Below are positions 24,847-33,342 of a stretch of DNA of 64,000 nucleotides, piece by piece; within the stretch, counting starts at the first letter, position 1; every line of letters starts with the position of its first letter. The stretch comes from Streptomyces sp. sk2.1 (GTDB lineage Bacteria; Actinomycetota; Actinomycetes; Streptomycetales; Streptomycetaceae): assembly GCF_008120935.1 (NCBI RefSeq), contig NZ_RDBO01000077.1, forward strand, positions 1,843,197 to 1,907,196, read 5' to 3'. The translations under genes were made by a program, and so were the position numbers. Under the pieces are notes generated by a model. The model had not been told where the DNA came from, ran no database searches, and worked only from the letters and a program-made list of their open reading frames with translations.

Positions 24847-25860
24847 GTGGCAAGGGTTCGGACAGGGGTACGTGCGATGGGCGCCGTGCTTGCGGCGGTG
24901 CTCGGGGTCTCCCTCGTGGGATGCAGCAGCACCGGCGGCAAGCGGGCGGAGGAGCGCGCGGCCCGGGCCGCCGCCGAGGGCCGGGCCGCGGTGGACACCC
25001 CCCGCTGGACCTTCGCCATGGTCACCCACTCGGGCGATGGCGACACCTTCTGGGACATCGTCCAGCGCGGCGCCGAGCAGGCGGCCGTCAAGGACAACAT
25101 CAAGTTCCTGTACTCGCACAACGACGAGGCGCAGCAGCAGGCCCAGCTCGTGCAGGCCGCCATCGACCAGAAGGTCGACGGGCTGATCGTCACCCTCGCC
25201 AAGCCCGACGCGATGAAGGACGTCGTCACCAAGGCGGTGAAGGCCGGGATCCCGGTGATCACGGTGAACTCGGGCTCCGCGGAGTCCAAGCGGTTCGGCG
25301 CGCTCACCCACATCGGCCAGGACGAGTCCATCGCGGGCGAGGCCGTCGGCGAGGAGCTCAACGCGCGCGGCCGCAAGAAGGCCCTGTGCATCCTGCACGA
25401 GCAGGGCAACGTCGGCCACGAGCAGCGCTGCGCCGGAGCGAAGAAGTCCTTCGACGGACAGCTGCAGAACCTGTACGTGGAGGGCACCAACATGCCCGAC
25501 GTCCAGGCGTCCATCGAGGCCAAGCTCCAGGCCGACAAGAGCATCGACGCGGTCGTCACCCTCGGCGCGCCCTTCGCGGACGCCGCCGTCAAGGCGAAGA
25601 GGACCGCGCGCAGCGAGGCCGAGATCGACACCTTCGACCTGAACGCCAAGGTCGCCACGGCCCTCCAGGACAAGACCCTCGGCTTCGCCGTCGACCAGCA
25701 GCCCTACCTCCAGGGCTACGAGGCGGTCGACCTGCTCTGGCTCAACCGCTACAACGGCAATGTGCTCGGCGGCGGACGCCCGGTCCTCACCGGACCGCAG
25801 ATCATCACCGCGAAGGACGCCGCCGAACTGGCCCAGTACACGAAGCGGGGGACCCGATGA
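24847..25860 (+). CDS. Sugar ABC transporter substrate-binding lipoprotein 2
   Basis: A 337-residue paralogue of the preceding binding protein, sharing long identical stretches (for example QAQLVQAAIDQKVDG and VDQQPYLQGY). The lipobox is LVGC. The start is GTG 24847, about ten bases after AAGGG. Its stop overlaps the permease start, so it is the binding protein most tightly coupled to the transporter. The tandem arrangement suggests duplication followed by divergence in sugar specificity or in expression. Confidence 0.9.
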   Translation: MARVRTGVRAMGAVLAAVLGVSLVGCSSTGGKRAEERAARAAAEGRAAVDTPRWTFAMVTHSGDGDTFWDIVQRGAEQAAVKDNIKFLYSHNDEAQQQAQLVQAAIDQKVDGLIVTLAKPDAMKDVVTKAVKAGIPVITVNSGSAESKRFGALTHIGQDESIAGEAVGEELNARGRKKALCILHEQGNVGHEQRCAGAKKSFDGQLQNLYVEGTNMPDVQASIEAKLQADKSIDAVVTLGAPFADAAVKAKRTARSEAEIDTFDLNAKVATALQDKTLGFAVDQQPYLQGYEAVDLLWLNRYNGNVLGGGRPVLTGPQIITAKDAAELAQYTKRGTR

Positions 25861-26909
25861 GCGCGATCGCCGGACCGTCCGCCCCGGCGGGGAAGGACGA
25901 GCGGCTGCTGCACACCTCACCGCTGCGCAGGCTCCTCGGCCGCCCCGAGCTCGGCTCGGTGGTGGGCGCCGCGGCGGTCTTCGTCTTCTTCTCGATCGTC
26001 GCCGACAGCTTCCTGCGCGCCTCCAGCCTCGGCACGGTGCTCTACGCGGCCTCGACGATCGGGATCATGGCCGCGCCGGTGGCGCTGCTGATGATCGGCG
26101 GCGAGTTCGACCTCTCCGCCGGGGTGCTGGTCACCAGCTCCGCGCTGATCTCGTCGATGTTCAGCTACCAGATGACGGCCAACGTCTGGGTCGGCGTCCT
26201 CGTGTCGCTGCTGGTCACCCTGGCCTTCGGCGCGTTCAACGGCTTCATGCTGACCCGTACGAAACTGCCGAGCTTCATCATCACGCTCGGCACGTTCCTG
26301 ATGCTGACCGGCCTCAACCTGGGGTTCACCAAGCTGATCAGCGGCACCGTCTCGACGAAGGCCATCGGCGACATGGAGGGCTTCGACTCGGCCCGCAAGG
26401 TGTTCGCCTCGCAGTGGACCATCGGCGGCGTCGAGCTCAAGGTCACCATCCTGTGGTGGGCCGTCCTCGTCGCGATCGCCACCTGGATCCTGCTCCGCAC
26501 CCGCTTCGGCAACTGGATCTTCGCGGTCGGCGGCGAGGCCGACGCGGCCCGCGCGGTCGGTGTCCCGGTGATCCGCACCAAGATCGGGCTCTACCTCGGC
26601 GTCGCCTTCGCCGCCTGGGTCTCCGGCCAGCACCTGCTGTTCTCGTACGACGTCGTCCAGTCCGGCGAGGGCGTCGGCAACGAGCTGATCTACATCATCG
26701 CGGCCGTCATCGGCGGCTGCCTGATCACCGGCGGCTACGGCTCCGCGATCGGCTCCGCGGTCGGTGCCTTCATCTTCGGCATGACCAGCAAGGGCATCGT
26801 GTACGCGGAGTGGAACCCGGACTGGTTCAAGTTCTTCCTCGGAGCCATGCTGCTCCTGGCCACCCTGCTCAACGCATGGGTACGCAAGCGCGCGGAGGCG
26901 ACGAAATGA
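25857..26909 (+). CDS. Sugar ABC transporter permease, RbsC/FrcC type
   Basis: A 350-residue inner-membrane permease with about ten hydrophobic segments. The CUT2 family motif region GGEFDLSAGVLVTSSALI and the C-terminal GGCLITGGYGSAIGSAVGAFIFGMTSKGIVYAEWNPDWFKFFLGAMLLLA are clear. It starts at the ATG at 25857, overlapping the stop of the second binding protein, and its own stop overlaps the ATPase start. Confidence 0.93.
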   Translation: MSAIAGPSAPAGKDERLLHTSPLRRLLGRPELGSVVGAAAVFVFFSIVADSFLRASSLGTVLYAASTIGIMAAPVALLMIGGEFDLSAGVLVTSSALISSMFSYQMTANVWVGVLVSLLVTLAFGAFNGFMLTRTKLPSFIITLGTFLMLTGLNLGFTKLISGTVSTKAIGDMEGFDSARKVFASQWTIGGVELKVTILWWAVLVAIATWILLRTRFGNWIFAVGGEADAARAVGVPVIRTKIGLYLGVAFAAWVSGQHLLFSYDVVQSGEGVGNELIYIIAAVIGGCLITGGYGSAIGSAVGAFIFGMTSKGIVYAEWNPDWFKFFLGAMLLLATLLNAWVRKRAEATK

Positions 26910-27766
26910 CGGCCCCCCAGGCACCGGCCGCCCCGGAGACGCCCCGCCGGGCGCTCGTCGAGCTGGACCACGTCAGCAAGTACTACGGCAACATCAGGGC
27001 GCTCGACGACGTCTCGCTGGAGGTCCACGCGGGGGAGATCTCCTGCGTGCTCGGCGACAACGGCGCCGGCAAGTCCACCCTGATCAAGATCATCGCGGGG
27101 CTGCACCGGCACGACGCCGGCACCTTCCTCGTCGACGGCGAGGAGACCACCCTCGTCAATCCGCGCGACGCCCTGGACCGGGGCATCGCCACGGTCTACC
27201 AGGACCTGGCCGTCGTCCCCCTCATGCCGGTCTGGCGCAACTTCTTCCTCGGCTCGGAGCCGACCACGGGCTCGGGCCCCTTCAAACGCCTCGACGTGCG
27301 CCTGATGCGCGAGACGACCCGCTCCGCACTGCTGCGCATGGGCATCGACCTGCGCGACGTCGACCAGCCGATCGGCACCCTGTCCGGCGGCGAGCGCCAG
27401 TGCGTCGCCATCGCACGGGCCGTCCACTTCGGCGCCAAGGTGCTCGTGCTGGACGAGCCCACCGCCGCGCTCGGCGTCAAGCAGTCCGGGGTCGTGCTCA
27501 AGTACGTCGCGGCCGCCCGCGACGCGGGGCTCGGCGTGGTCCTCATCACGCACAACCCTCACCACGCGTATCTGGTCGGTGACCGGTTCGTCCTGCTCAA
27601 GCGGGGCGCCATGGCCGGCAGCCACACCAAGGAGAGCGTCACGCTGGACGAGCTGACCCGCCAGATGGCGGGCGGCAGCGAGCTGGAGGAGCTCAGCCAC
27701 GAGCTGGAACGGGCCACCGGCCCGGACCGGCCCCCCGCCGGCCCGGACACCGACGGCCCCGCGTAG
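26906..27766 (+). CDS. Sugar ABC transporter ATPase, single-domain FrcA type
   Basis: A 286-residue ATPase with one nucleotide-binding domain. Walker A is GDNGAGKST, the signature LSGGERQC, Walker B LVLDEPTAALG, and the switch His is in ITHNPHH. RbsA and XylG proteins carry two such domains in about 500 residues, so this is the short FrcA-like form, which works as a homodimer. It overlaps the permease gene and completes the uptake operon. Confidence 0.93.
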   Translation: MTAPQAPAAPETPRRALVELDHVSKYYGNIRALDDVSLEVHAGEISCVLGDNGAGKSTLIKIIAGLHRHDAGTFLVDGEETTLVNPRDALDRGIATVYQDLAVVPLMPVWRNFFLGSEPTTGSGPFKRLDVRLMRETTRSALLRMGIDLRDVDQPIGTLSGGERQCVAIARAVHFGAKVLVLDEPTAALGVKQSGVVLKYVAAARDAGLGVVLITHNPHHAYLVGDRFVLLKRGAMAGSHTKESVTLDELTRQMAGGSELEELSHELERATGPDRPPAGPDTDGPA

Positions 27767-27896
27767 CCCCGGTGGGTACCGGCCCCGCACGCACCGGTCC
27801 GCCAGCCCCGGCCCCCCGGCAGTGGCAGAATCGAGCCCGACGGGCGCAGTCCGCCGCCGGGGGCACCACTCCCGGCTCCCCGACCCCGCAGGGACG

Positions 27897-29060
27897 ATGA
27901 GCACGTACCGCGACCTCACACACCGCGGCTCCGCCCGCGCCACCGTCCTGCGGACCGTGGGCACCAGGGAGCGGCGCTCCCACCTCACGGCGCCCCGGGT
28001 CCCCACCGTCGGCATCGACATCGGCGGCACGAAGGTGATGGCCGGCGTCGTCGACGCCGACGGCAACATCCTGGAGCAGCTGCGCACCGAGACGCCGGAC
28101 AAGTCCAAGAGCCCCAAGGTCGTCGAGGACACCATCGTCGAACTGGTCCTGGACCTCTCCGACCGGCACGACGTGCACGCCGTCGGCATCGGGGCGGCCG
28201 GCTGGGTCGACGCGGACCGCTCCCGGGTGCTGTTCGCCCCGCACCTCGCCTGGCGCGACGAACCGCTGCGCGACGCCCTCGCCTCCCGGCTCGTCGTCCC
28301 CGTCATGGTCGACAACGACGCCAACACCGCCGCCTGGGCGGAATGGCGCTTCGGCGCGGGCCGCGGCGAGGACCACCTCGTCATGATCACGCTCGGTACC
28401 GGCATCGGCGGCGCGATCCTGGAGGACGGCCGGGTCAAGCGCGGCAAGTACGGGGTCGCCGGTGAGTTCGGCCACATGCAGGTGGTGCCCGGCGGACACC
28501 GCTGCCCCTGCGGGAACCGCGGCTGCTGGGAGCAGTACAGCTCCGGCAACGCCCTGGTCCGCGAGGCCAAGGAGCTGGCCGCGGCCGACTCCCCGGTGGC
28601 GCACGGCATCATCGAGCGGGTCAAGGGCAACATCCCCGACATCACCGGCCCCCTCATCACCGAACTGGCCCGCGAGGGCGACGCGATGTGCGTCGAACTC
28701 CTCCAGGACATCGGCCAGTGGCTCGGCGTGGGCATCGCCAACCTGGCCGCCGCGCTCGACCCCTCCTGCTTCGTCATCGGCGGGGGCGTCAGCGCCGCCG
28801 ACGACCTGCTCATCGGCCCCGCCAGGGACGCCTTCAAGCGCCACCTCACCGGCCGCGGCTACCGCCCCGAGGCCCGGATCGCGAAGGCCCAGCTCGGCCC
28901 GGAGGCGGGTATGGTCGGCGCCGCGGACCTGGCCCGGCTGGTGGCCCGCAGGTTCCGCCGCACCAACCGCCGCCGCGTCGAACGGTACGAGCGGTACGCC
29001 CAGATCTACGACCAGGCCGCGAGCACCATCCGCAATACGCGAAACACCCGCACCTCCTAG
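27897..29060 (+). CDS. ROK-family sugar kinase
   Basis: A 387-residue kinase that phosphorylates a hexose with ATP. The phosphate loop is GIDIGGTKVMAG (about residue 39), the sugar-binding part is VMVDNDANTAAWAEWRFG, and the ROK zinc motif is CPCGNRGCWE. The N-terminal 36 residues and the basic C-terminal tail (RRFRRTNRRRVERYERYAQ) extend beyond a typical 315-residue glucokinase. There is no N-terminal helix-turn-helix, so it is a kinase and not a ROK repressor. It lies 130 bp behind the transporter and probably phosphorylates the imported sugar. Confidence 0.9.
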   Translation: MSTYRDLTHRGSARATVLRTVGTRERRSHLTAPRVPTVGIDIGGTKVMAGVVDADGNILEQLRTETPDKSKSPKVVEDTIVELVLDLSDRHDVHAVGIGAAGWVDADRSRVLFAPHLAWRDEPLRDALASRLVVPVMVDNDANTAAWAEWRFGAGRGEDHLVMITLGTGIGGAILEDGRVKRGKYGVAGEFGHMQVVPGGHRCPCGNRGCWEQYSSGNALVREAKELAAADSPVAHGIIERVKGNIPDITGPLITELAREGDAMCVELLQDIGQWLGVGIANLAAALDPSCFVIGGGVSAADDLLIGPARDAFKRHLTGRGYRPEARIAKAQLGPEAGMVGAADLARLVARRFRRTNRRRVERYERYAQIYDQAASTIRNTRNTRTS

Positions 29061-29074
29061 GGACCCGCAGACAC

Positions 29075-29665
29075 ATGACCGCAGCCGAGCACCCCGTCCT
29101 GCCGCGCCAGTCCCCGCCGCCCGACGACGAACGGCCGCCGCAGGACCGGCGCCGGATGATCCGCCGCCGTCTGATCACGGCGACCATCATCGTGCTGCTC
29201 ATCGGCATTCCGGCCGGCTACCTGCTGATCTCCGCCGGCCAGAGCCGCCGCGCCGGCCAGAACAAGGAGGCCGAGGCGGCCGCCCAGGGGCTCCGGGAGG
29301 GCTGGCCGTCCCGGATGCAGCGCCGGATCTTCGAGCTCCCGATGCCCGGCAACTCCCTGGACGTGCAGTACTACGAGACCAACAACTGGAAGGCCAGCCG
29401 GCTGTACGTGGAGTTCCGCACCACGTCCGCCGGGCTGGACCGGTTCCTCAGCCGGCTCGGCAGCGGGCGGGGCGACCTGCAGGCCGGTGAGGTGACCATC
29501 GGCGCCCGCGACCGGAAGGTCTCGGGTTGGTCCTTCGACCCCGGGACCGACTGGGCGGGCACCACGCACACCAACAAGGACCCCCGGCCCACCCAGGACA
29601 TCATGGTGAACATGACCGACCCGATGAACCCGGTCGTCTACGTGGTGTCCGCGGCGACCCCCTGA
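29075..29665 (+). CDS. Membrane-anchored protein of unknown function
   Basis: A 196-residue protein with a Pro-rich cytoplasmic N-terminus, one transmembrane helix (about residues 34-52, LITATIIVLLIGIPAGYLLI), and an extracytoplasmic domain of about 140 residues containing YYETNNWKASRLYVEFRTT. No family is recognised. It starts at the ATG at 29075, 14 bases after the kinase stop, so it is likely in the same operon. Its last eight codons plus stop are tandemly duplicated just downstream. Confidence 0.8.
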   Translation: MTAAEHPVLPRQSPPPDDERPPQDRRRMIRRRLITATIIVLLIGIPAGYLLISAGQSRRAGQNKEAEAAAQGLREGWPSRMQRRIFELPMPGNSLDVQYYETNNWKASRLYVEFRTTSAGLDRFLSRLGSGRGDLQAGEVTIGARDRKVSGWSFDPGTDWAGTTHTNKDPRPTQDIMVNMTDPMNPVVYVVSAATP

Positions 29666-29692
29666 TACGTGGTGTCCGCGGCGACCTCCTGA
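29639..29692 (+). repeat. 27-bp tandem duplication of a gene 3' end
   Basis: Bases 29639-29665 (codons for YVVSAATP and the TGA) are repeated directly at 29666-29692 with one change (C to T, turning the last Pro codon into Ser). The second copy is downstream of the first stop and is not translated as part of the gene. Confidence 0.9.
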
Positions 29693-29786
29693 CCGGGAGG
29701 TTTCCCGCCCAGGCCGCCTCCTGACGGGCGGCGGGGACGTCCTTTCCCGCGCAATTCCCCCTCGATCGCCGGTCGCCGACCGCCCC

Positions 29787-29802
29787 AGGGCCGATCGGCC
29801 CT
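29787..29802. promoter_or_regulatory. DosR/DevR-box-like palindrome
   Basis: AGGGCCGATCGGCCCT is a perfect 16-bp palindrome 70 bases before the SLOG-like gene. It resembles the DosR consensus GGGACTWWAGTCCC and matches 13 of 16 positions of the site at 32405-32420. The rest of the 206-bp gap shows only a GC-rich stretch. Confidence 0.55.
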
Positions 29803-29871
29803 AGTGGCCACGGGCCGCCGATGGGTTCACTGCGATGCGTCGCACGCCGCAGGTGCGCGCGGGAGGGAATC

Positions 29872-30354
29872 ATGGTGATCGCAGTCGTCGGGCACAGGGA
29901 CCTCGGCAAACCGACCCTGGAGCTGGTGGAAGCCGAACTGAGGACGAGGCTGGACCGGTTGGCGGAGGGGGCCGCCGCACTGGTGCGGGCCGGTTCGGGG
30001 CTGCCGGTGGTCTTCGGGCGGGCCGCCCGGGAGGCGGGCCGGAAGCTGACGGTGCTGCTGCCGGCCCAGGGCGCGGTGCCCGCCCCCCTGCCCGAGCCGG
30101 ACCGCTCGGCCGCGGGCGAACTGCTGGTCCTGGCCGAACACGTACGGCTGCTGGCCTTCGACCCGGCCGACCGGGACGCGTGCGTCGGCGCCGACGAACG
30201 GCTGGTGGAGACCTGCCGGACCGTGCTCGCGGTGTGGGACGGATCGCCGTCGGACGGCCGGGACGCCACCGCGCACCTGGTCGCCTTCGCGCGTGCGCGG
30301 GGCATCGAGGTGGAGGTCGTCTGGCCGCGCGGTTCGGTGCGGGGGCGGGCATGA
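29872..30354 (+). CDS. SLOG-like Rossmann-fold protein
   Basis: A 160-residue protein starting MVIAVVGHRDL, the N-terminal signature of SLOG/LOG-like nucleotide-binding Rossmann proteins. Later features fit that fold: a strand with LTVLLPAQ (the usual avLP strand) and LAVWDGSPSDGRDATAHLVAFARARG, which matches the WdG..s.. TA..v..A element. It starts at the ATG at 29872 after GGGAGGGA. It overlaps the VKOR gene by four bases and follows a DosR-box-like site, so it probably belongs to the redox-response group. The ligand is unknown. Confidence 0.65.
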   Translation: MVIAVVGHRDLGKPTLELVEAELRTRLDRLAEGAAALVRAGSGLPVVFGRAAREAGRKLTVLLPAQGAVPAPLPEPDRSAAGELLVLAEHVRLLAFDPADRDACVGADERLVETCRTVLAVWDGSPSDGRDATAHLVAFARARGIEVEVVWPRGSVRGRA

Positions 30355-31028
30355 AGCCGTCGGAACACGTCGTGGAAGACGACGAGGACGCCGGGGACGG
30401 CGGGCGGGCCGGCGCCACCTGGAGCGGGACCGGCCCCGACCCGGAGCGCACCGGGGCGGGGCGGGGACCGGCCTGGCTGCTGATCGTCACCGCCGTGCTC
30501 GGGCTGCTCGGTTCGTTCGTCATCACGGTCGACAAGATCGAACTGCTCGTCGACCCCGGCTTCGTGCCCGCCTGCTCGCTCAGCCCCGTGGTGTCCTGCA
30601 CGAGCGTGATGACCAGCGACCAGGCGTCGGTGTTCGGCTTCCCCAACCCGCTCATCGGGCTGATCGGCTTCGCGGTGGTGCTGTGCACCGGCGCGGGCCT
30701 GCTCGCCGGTGCGCGCTACCGGCGCTGGTACTGGCTGGGGCTGAACCTCGGCATGTTGTTCGGCGTCGGCTTCTGCATGTGGCTGATGACCCAGGCCCTG
30801 TACGAGATCGGCGCCCTGTGCCTGTGGTGCATGCTGGTGTGGGCGGTCACGATCTTCATGTTCTGGCGCGTCACGGTGCACAACCTGCGCCACGGCGTGC
30901 TGCCGGCGCCGCGCGCGCTGGTCGCGGCGGCGCTGGAGTTCCCGCTGGTGGTGCCGGTGACCTGGTGCCTGGCCGTCGTCATGCTGATAGCAGTCCGGTT
31001 CTGGCCGTACTGGCGGACATTCCTGTGA
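30351..31028 (+). CDS. Vitamin K epoxide reductase (VKOR) family protein
   Basis: A 225-residue membrane protein that reoxidises DsbA-like oxidases with quinone. The family residues are visible: a Cys pair in ACSLSPVVSCTSVM, then Ser/Thr-rich GFPNPLIGLIGFAVV, and the active-site CxxC in GALCLWCMLVW. Four to five membrane helices are predicted. It starts at the ATG at 30351 overlapping the SLOG-like gene. Its last 50 bases overlap the 3' end of the convergent flavohaemoglobin-like gene. Confidence 0.9.
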   Translation: MKPSEHVVEDDEDAGDGGRAGATWSGTGPDPERTGAGRGPAWLLIVTAVLGLLGSFVITVDKIELLVDPGFVPACSLSPVVSCTSVMTSDQASVFGFPNPLIGLIGFAVVLCTGAGLLAGARYRRWYWLGLNLGMLFGVGFCMWLMTQALYEIGALCLWCMLVWAVTIFMFWRVTVHNLRHGVLPAPRALVAAALEFPLVVPVTWCLAVVMLIAVRFWPYWRTFL

Positions 31029-32280
31029 CCGTTCCCATGCCGGTGGTGTCGAGGTGAATGTGCGCGTCCGGCATCCCGGCGGCGGACAGCCGGGCGGCGA
31101 TGCCCCGCTCCGCCCCGGCCGCGGCGGCCTCGGGGGAGAGGGCCACGAAGGCGTGCTGCCGGGCGAGGGCCCGCACCCCGACGTCCCCGAAGGAGGAGCC
31201 CGCGGCGTCCGCCGTGACGACGGTCAGCCAGGGCCGGGTGCGCCGGAACACCTCCAGGCACGCCGCGTCGTACATCTCCTCGCCCGCCGCCTCCCCCGGA
31301 CCGGCGGGCCCCAGCAGCAGCCGTACCCGGTGCACACCGGAGCGGTCCGCGTCGATCCGCTGGAGCAGCGCCTTCATCGGCGCCCAGCCCGTGCCCGAGG
31401 CGAGCAGCAGCAGGTCCGCGGAGAGCAGGTGGTCCGGCAGGGCCAGCGCACCGCGCGGCGCACCGAGACGGACGGTGCCGCCCTCCCGCGTACCGTGCAC
31501 CAGCGCGTCGCTCACCCCGCCGGCGCCCCGGGCCCGTATGTGGAACTCCAGCTCGCCGTCCGGGTGCGGCGCGCGGGCCAGGTAGTAGGGGCGCCAGGCC
31601 TGCTCCAGCAGCGGCGACTCCAGGGACGCGTACTGACCGGCCTCGAAGGCGTAGGGCTGGTGCGGGCGGATCCGCAGCACCGCCAGGCCGGGGGCACGCA
31701 GCTCGTGCGAGGTCACCGTCGCCTCCCAGCTGGACGGTTCGGCGATGGCCTCGTCCGCGCCCCGGACCATCGCCGAGACCGCCAGGTCCAGCATCCGCAG
31801 CCAGGCGTCCTCCAGCGCACTGGTCCACCGGGCCCCGGCACGCAGCCGCAGCGCCTCGACGAGCGCCGCCTCGAAGGCCTCGAACTGTGCCCGACGGACC
31901 CCGAGTTTGCGGTGGTCTCGTCCCAACTGGCCGAAGACGCGGATCAGTTCGTCCGTGCGGTGCAGATTGCCGATCAAGTAGTGGAAGATCGACGCGAGAT
32001 GGTCCTGCTGGAACGCCATCGACTCGGGGAACAGTGCCCGGAGGTACGGGTGCCGCTCGAACAGGACCCGGTACAGGTCGGCGATCAGCTCCTCCATCGG
32101 GGCCACCAGCGCCATCGAGTCGCTGATCAGCAACTGGTCGGCCGCGCCGTCGTAGGCCCGGGGGACCTCGGCGCTCCACCGGTCCGTACGGCTGTCGGCC
32201 GGGGCCAGGATGCGTCGTCGCAGCCGCATGGCGTCGTGCCGTGCGAGCAGTGCGTGGTAGTCCTCGCTGGAGGTGTTCAT
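30979..32280 (-). CDS. Globin-FAD/NAD oxidoreductase (flavohaemoglobin-like)
   Basis: A 433-residue fusion of a globin domain (about 45-175) and a ferredoxin-reductase-type FAD/NAD(P) domain (about 185-410). The globin has the proximal His region GRDHRKLGVRRAQFEAF. The FAD site is WRPYYLARAP, and the NAD site starts LLLASGTGWAPMKALLQ. Flavohaemoglobins turn NO into nitrate and protect respiration. It starts at the ATG at 32280 and is divergent from a DevR-type regulator with a DosR-box-like site between. The N-terminal 40 residues are longer than in Hmp. Confidence 0.88.
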   Translation of the reverse strand: MNTSSEDYHALLARHDAMRLRRRILAPADSRTDRWSAEVPRAYDGAADQLLISDSMALVAPMEELIADLYRVLFERHPYLRALFPESMAFQQDHLASIFHYLIGNLHRTDELIRVFGQLGRDHRKLGVRRAQFEAFEAALVEALRLRAGARWTSALEDAWLRMLDLAVSAMVRGADEAIAEPSSWEATVTSHELRAPGLAVLRIRPHQPYAFEAGQYASLESPLLEQAWRPYYLARAPHPDGELEFHIRARGAGGVSDALVHGTREGGTVRLGAPRGALALPDHLLSADLLLLASGTGWAPMKALLQRIDADRSGVHRVRLLLGPAGPGEAAGEEMYDAACLEVFRRTRPWLTVVTADAAGSSFGDVGVRALARQHAFVALSPEAAAAGAERGIAARLSAAGMPDAHIHLDTTGMGTVTGMSASTARTGLLSA

Positions 32281-32404
32281 GGGCCGGGGGCTCCTTGATG
32301 CAGCGCAGTGGGGGTGGCCGGACGGCAGACGTCCGTGGCGCCCGGACGATCTTGGCGGCGTCAGTATGGCACCGGGCCCCGCCCGCTGACCGGCCCCCGG
32401 CCGC

Positions 32405-32420
32405 AGGGACTTTCGGCCCT
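32405..32420. promoter_or_regulatory. DosR/DevR-box-like site between flavohaemoglobin and devR genes
   Basis: AGGGACTTTCGGCCCT lies 125 bp upstream of the flavohaemoglobin-like gene and about 100 bp upstream of the DevR-like gene. It fits the DosR half-site GGGACT and matches the palindrome at 29787-29802 in 13 of 16 positions. Confidence 0.55.
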
Positions 32421-32521
32421 GTTCAGACGCCGTTCACCATGCCGTGACACCCCGCCGGAAGCGCCTTCGGAGCCGGGCACATACTGTTCCCGGCCCTCTC
32501 CCCGAACCGATAGAGCCTGAT

Positions 32522-33292
32522 GTGAGTGAGTTCGTGAACACCCCACCGAGCACGACCCCGCCGAGCACGGACCCCCTGGACACGACCCCGCCGGACGCGG
32601 ACCCGTCGCGACCCGAGGCCCCCGTACGCGTCTTCATCCTCGACGACCACGAGGTCGTACGGCGCGGTGTGCGCGACCTGCTGGAGGCCGAGGGCGACAT
32701 CGAGGTGGTCGGCGAGGCGTCCACCGCCCGGGAGGCGCTGGTACGCGTACCGGCCACCAGGCCGCAGGTCGCCGTGCTGGACGTACGCCTCGGCGACGAC
32801 CGGGGCGGCGACCACGCCGGGATCGAGGTGTGCCGGGAACTGCGCGCCCTGATGCCCGAACTCGCCTGCCTGATGCTGACGTCGTTCGACGACGACGAGG
32901 CGCTGTTCGACGCCATCATGGCGGGGGCCGCGGGCTATGTGCTCAAGCAGATCAACGGCGCCGACCTGATCACCGCCGTGCGCCGGGTCGCCTCGGGCAC
33001 CTCGATGCTCGACCCGCGGACGACCGCCCGGGTGATGGAACGGCTGCGGGGCGCCGAACAGCCCCCGGCCGAGCCGTCCGAGGCGTCGGAACTGGACGGG
33101 CTCACGCCCCGGGAGAGGCAGATCCTGGACCTCATCGGCGAGGGACTCACCAACCGGGAGATCGCCGAACGCCTCTTCCTGGCCGAGAAGACCGTCAAGA
33201 ACCGCATCTCGTCGATCCTCGCCAAACTGGGCGTGGGCCGCCGCATCCAGGCCGCGATGCTCGTCGGCCGGGTCAAGGACCGCAGGGGCTGA
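32522..33292 (+). CDS. devR: DevR/DosR-type response regulator
   Basis: A 256-residue NarL-type regulator. A Pro/Thr-rich N-terminal extension precedes the receiver (VFILDDHEVVRRGVRDLL, VAVLDVRLGDD, GYVLKQINGADL). The DNA-binding domain is close to DosR: LTPRERQILDLIGEGLTNREIAERLFLAEKTVKNRISSILAKLGVGRRIQAA. In mycobacteria DosR induces the hypoxia/NO regulon; in S. coelicolor OsdR has this role. The start is uncertain (GTG 32522 or 32534) because no strong ribosome binding site is visible. It is convergent with the DevS-like kinase gene. Confidence 0.88.
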   Translation: MSEFVNTPPSTTPPSTDPLDTTPPDADPSRPEAPVRVFILDDHEVVRRGVRDLLEAEGDIEVVGEASTAREALVRVPATRPQVAVLDVRLGDDRGGDHAGIEVCRELRALMPELACLMLTSFDDDEALFDAIMAGAAGYVLKQINGADLITAVRRVASGTSMLDPRTTARVMERLRGAEQPPAEPSEASELDGLTPRERQILDLIGEGLTNREIAERLFLAEKTVKNRISSILAKLGVGRRIQAAMLVGRVKDRRG

Positions 33293-33342
33293 AGGCCCCC
33301 GCGGCGCGGGGCCCGCCGGGCGGCCCGCGACCGGACGGGCCC

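Noticed and set aside
23675..25860. Recent exact duplication or assembly error of the binding-protein gene
   Set aside because: The two copies differ throughout at the DNA and protein levels, so they are diverged paralogues.
27897..29060. ROK-type repressor rather than kinase
   Set aside because: There is no N-terminal winged helix; the phosphate loop GIDIGGTK begins near residue 39 after a short basic extension.
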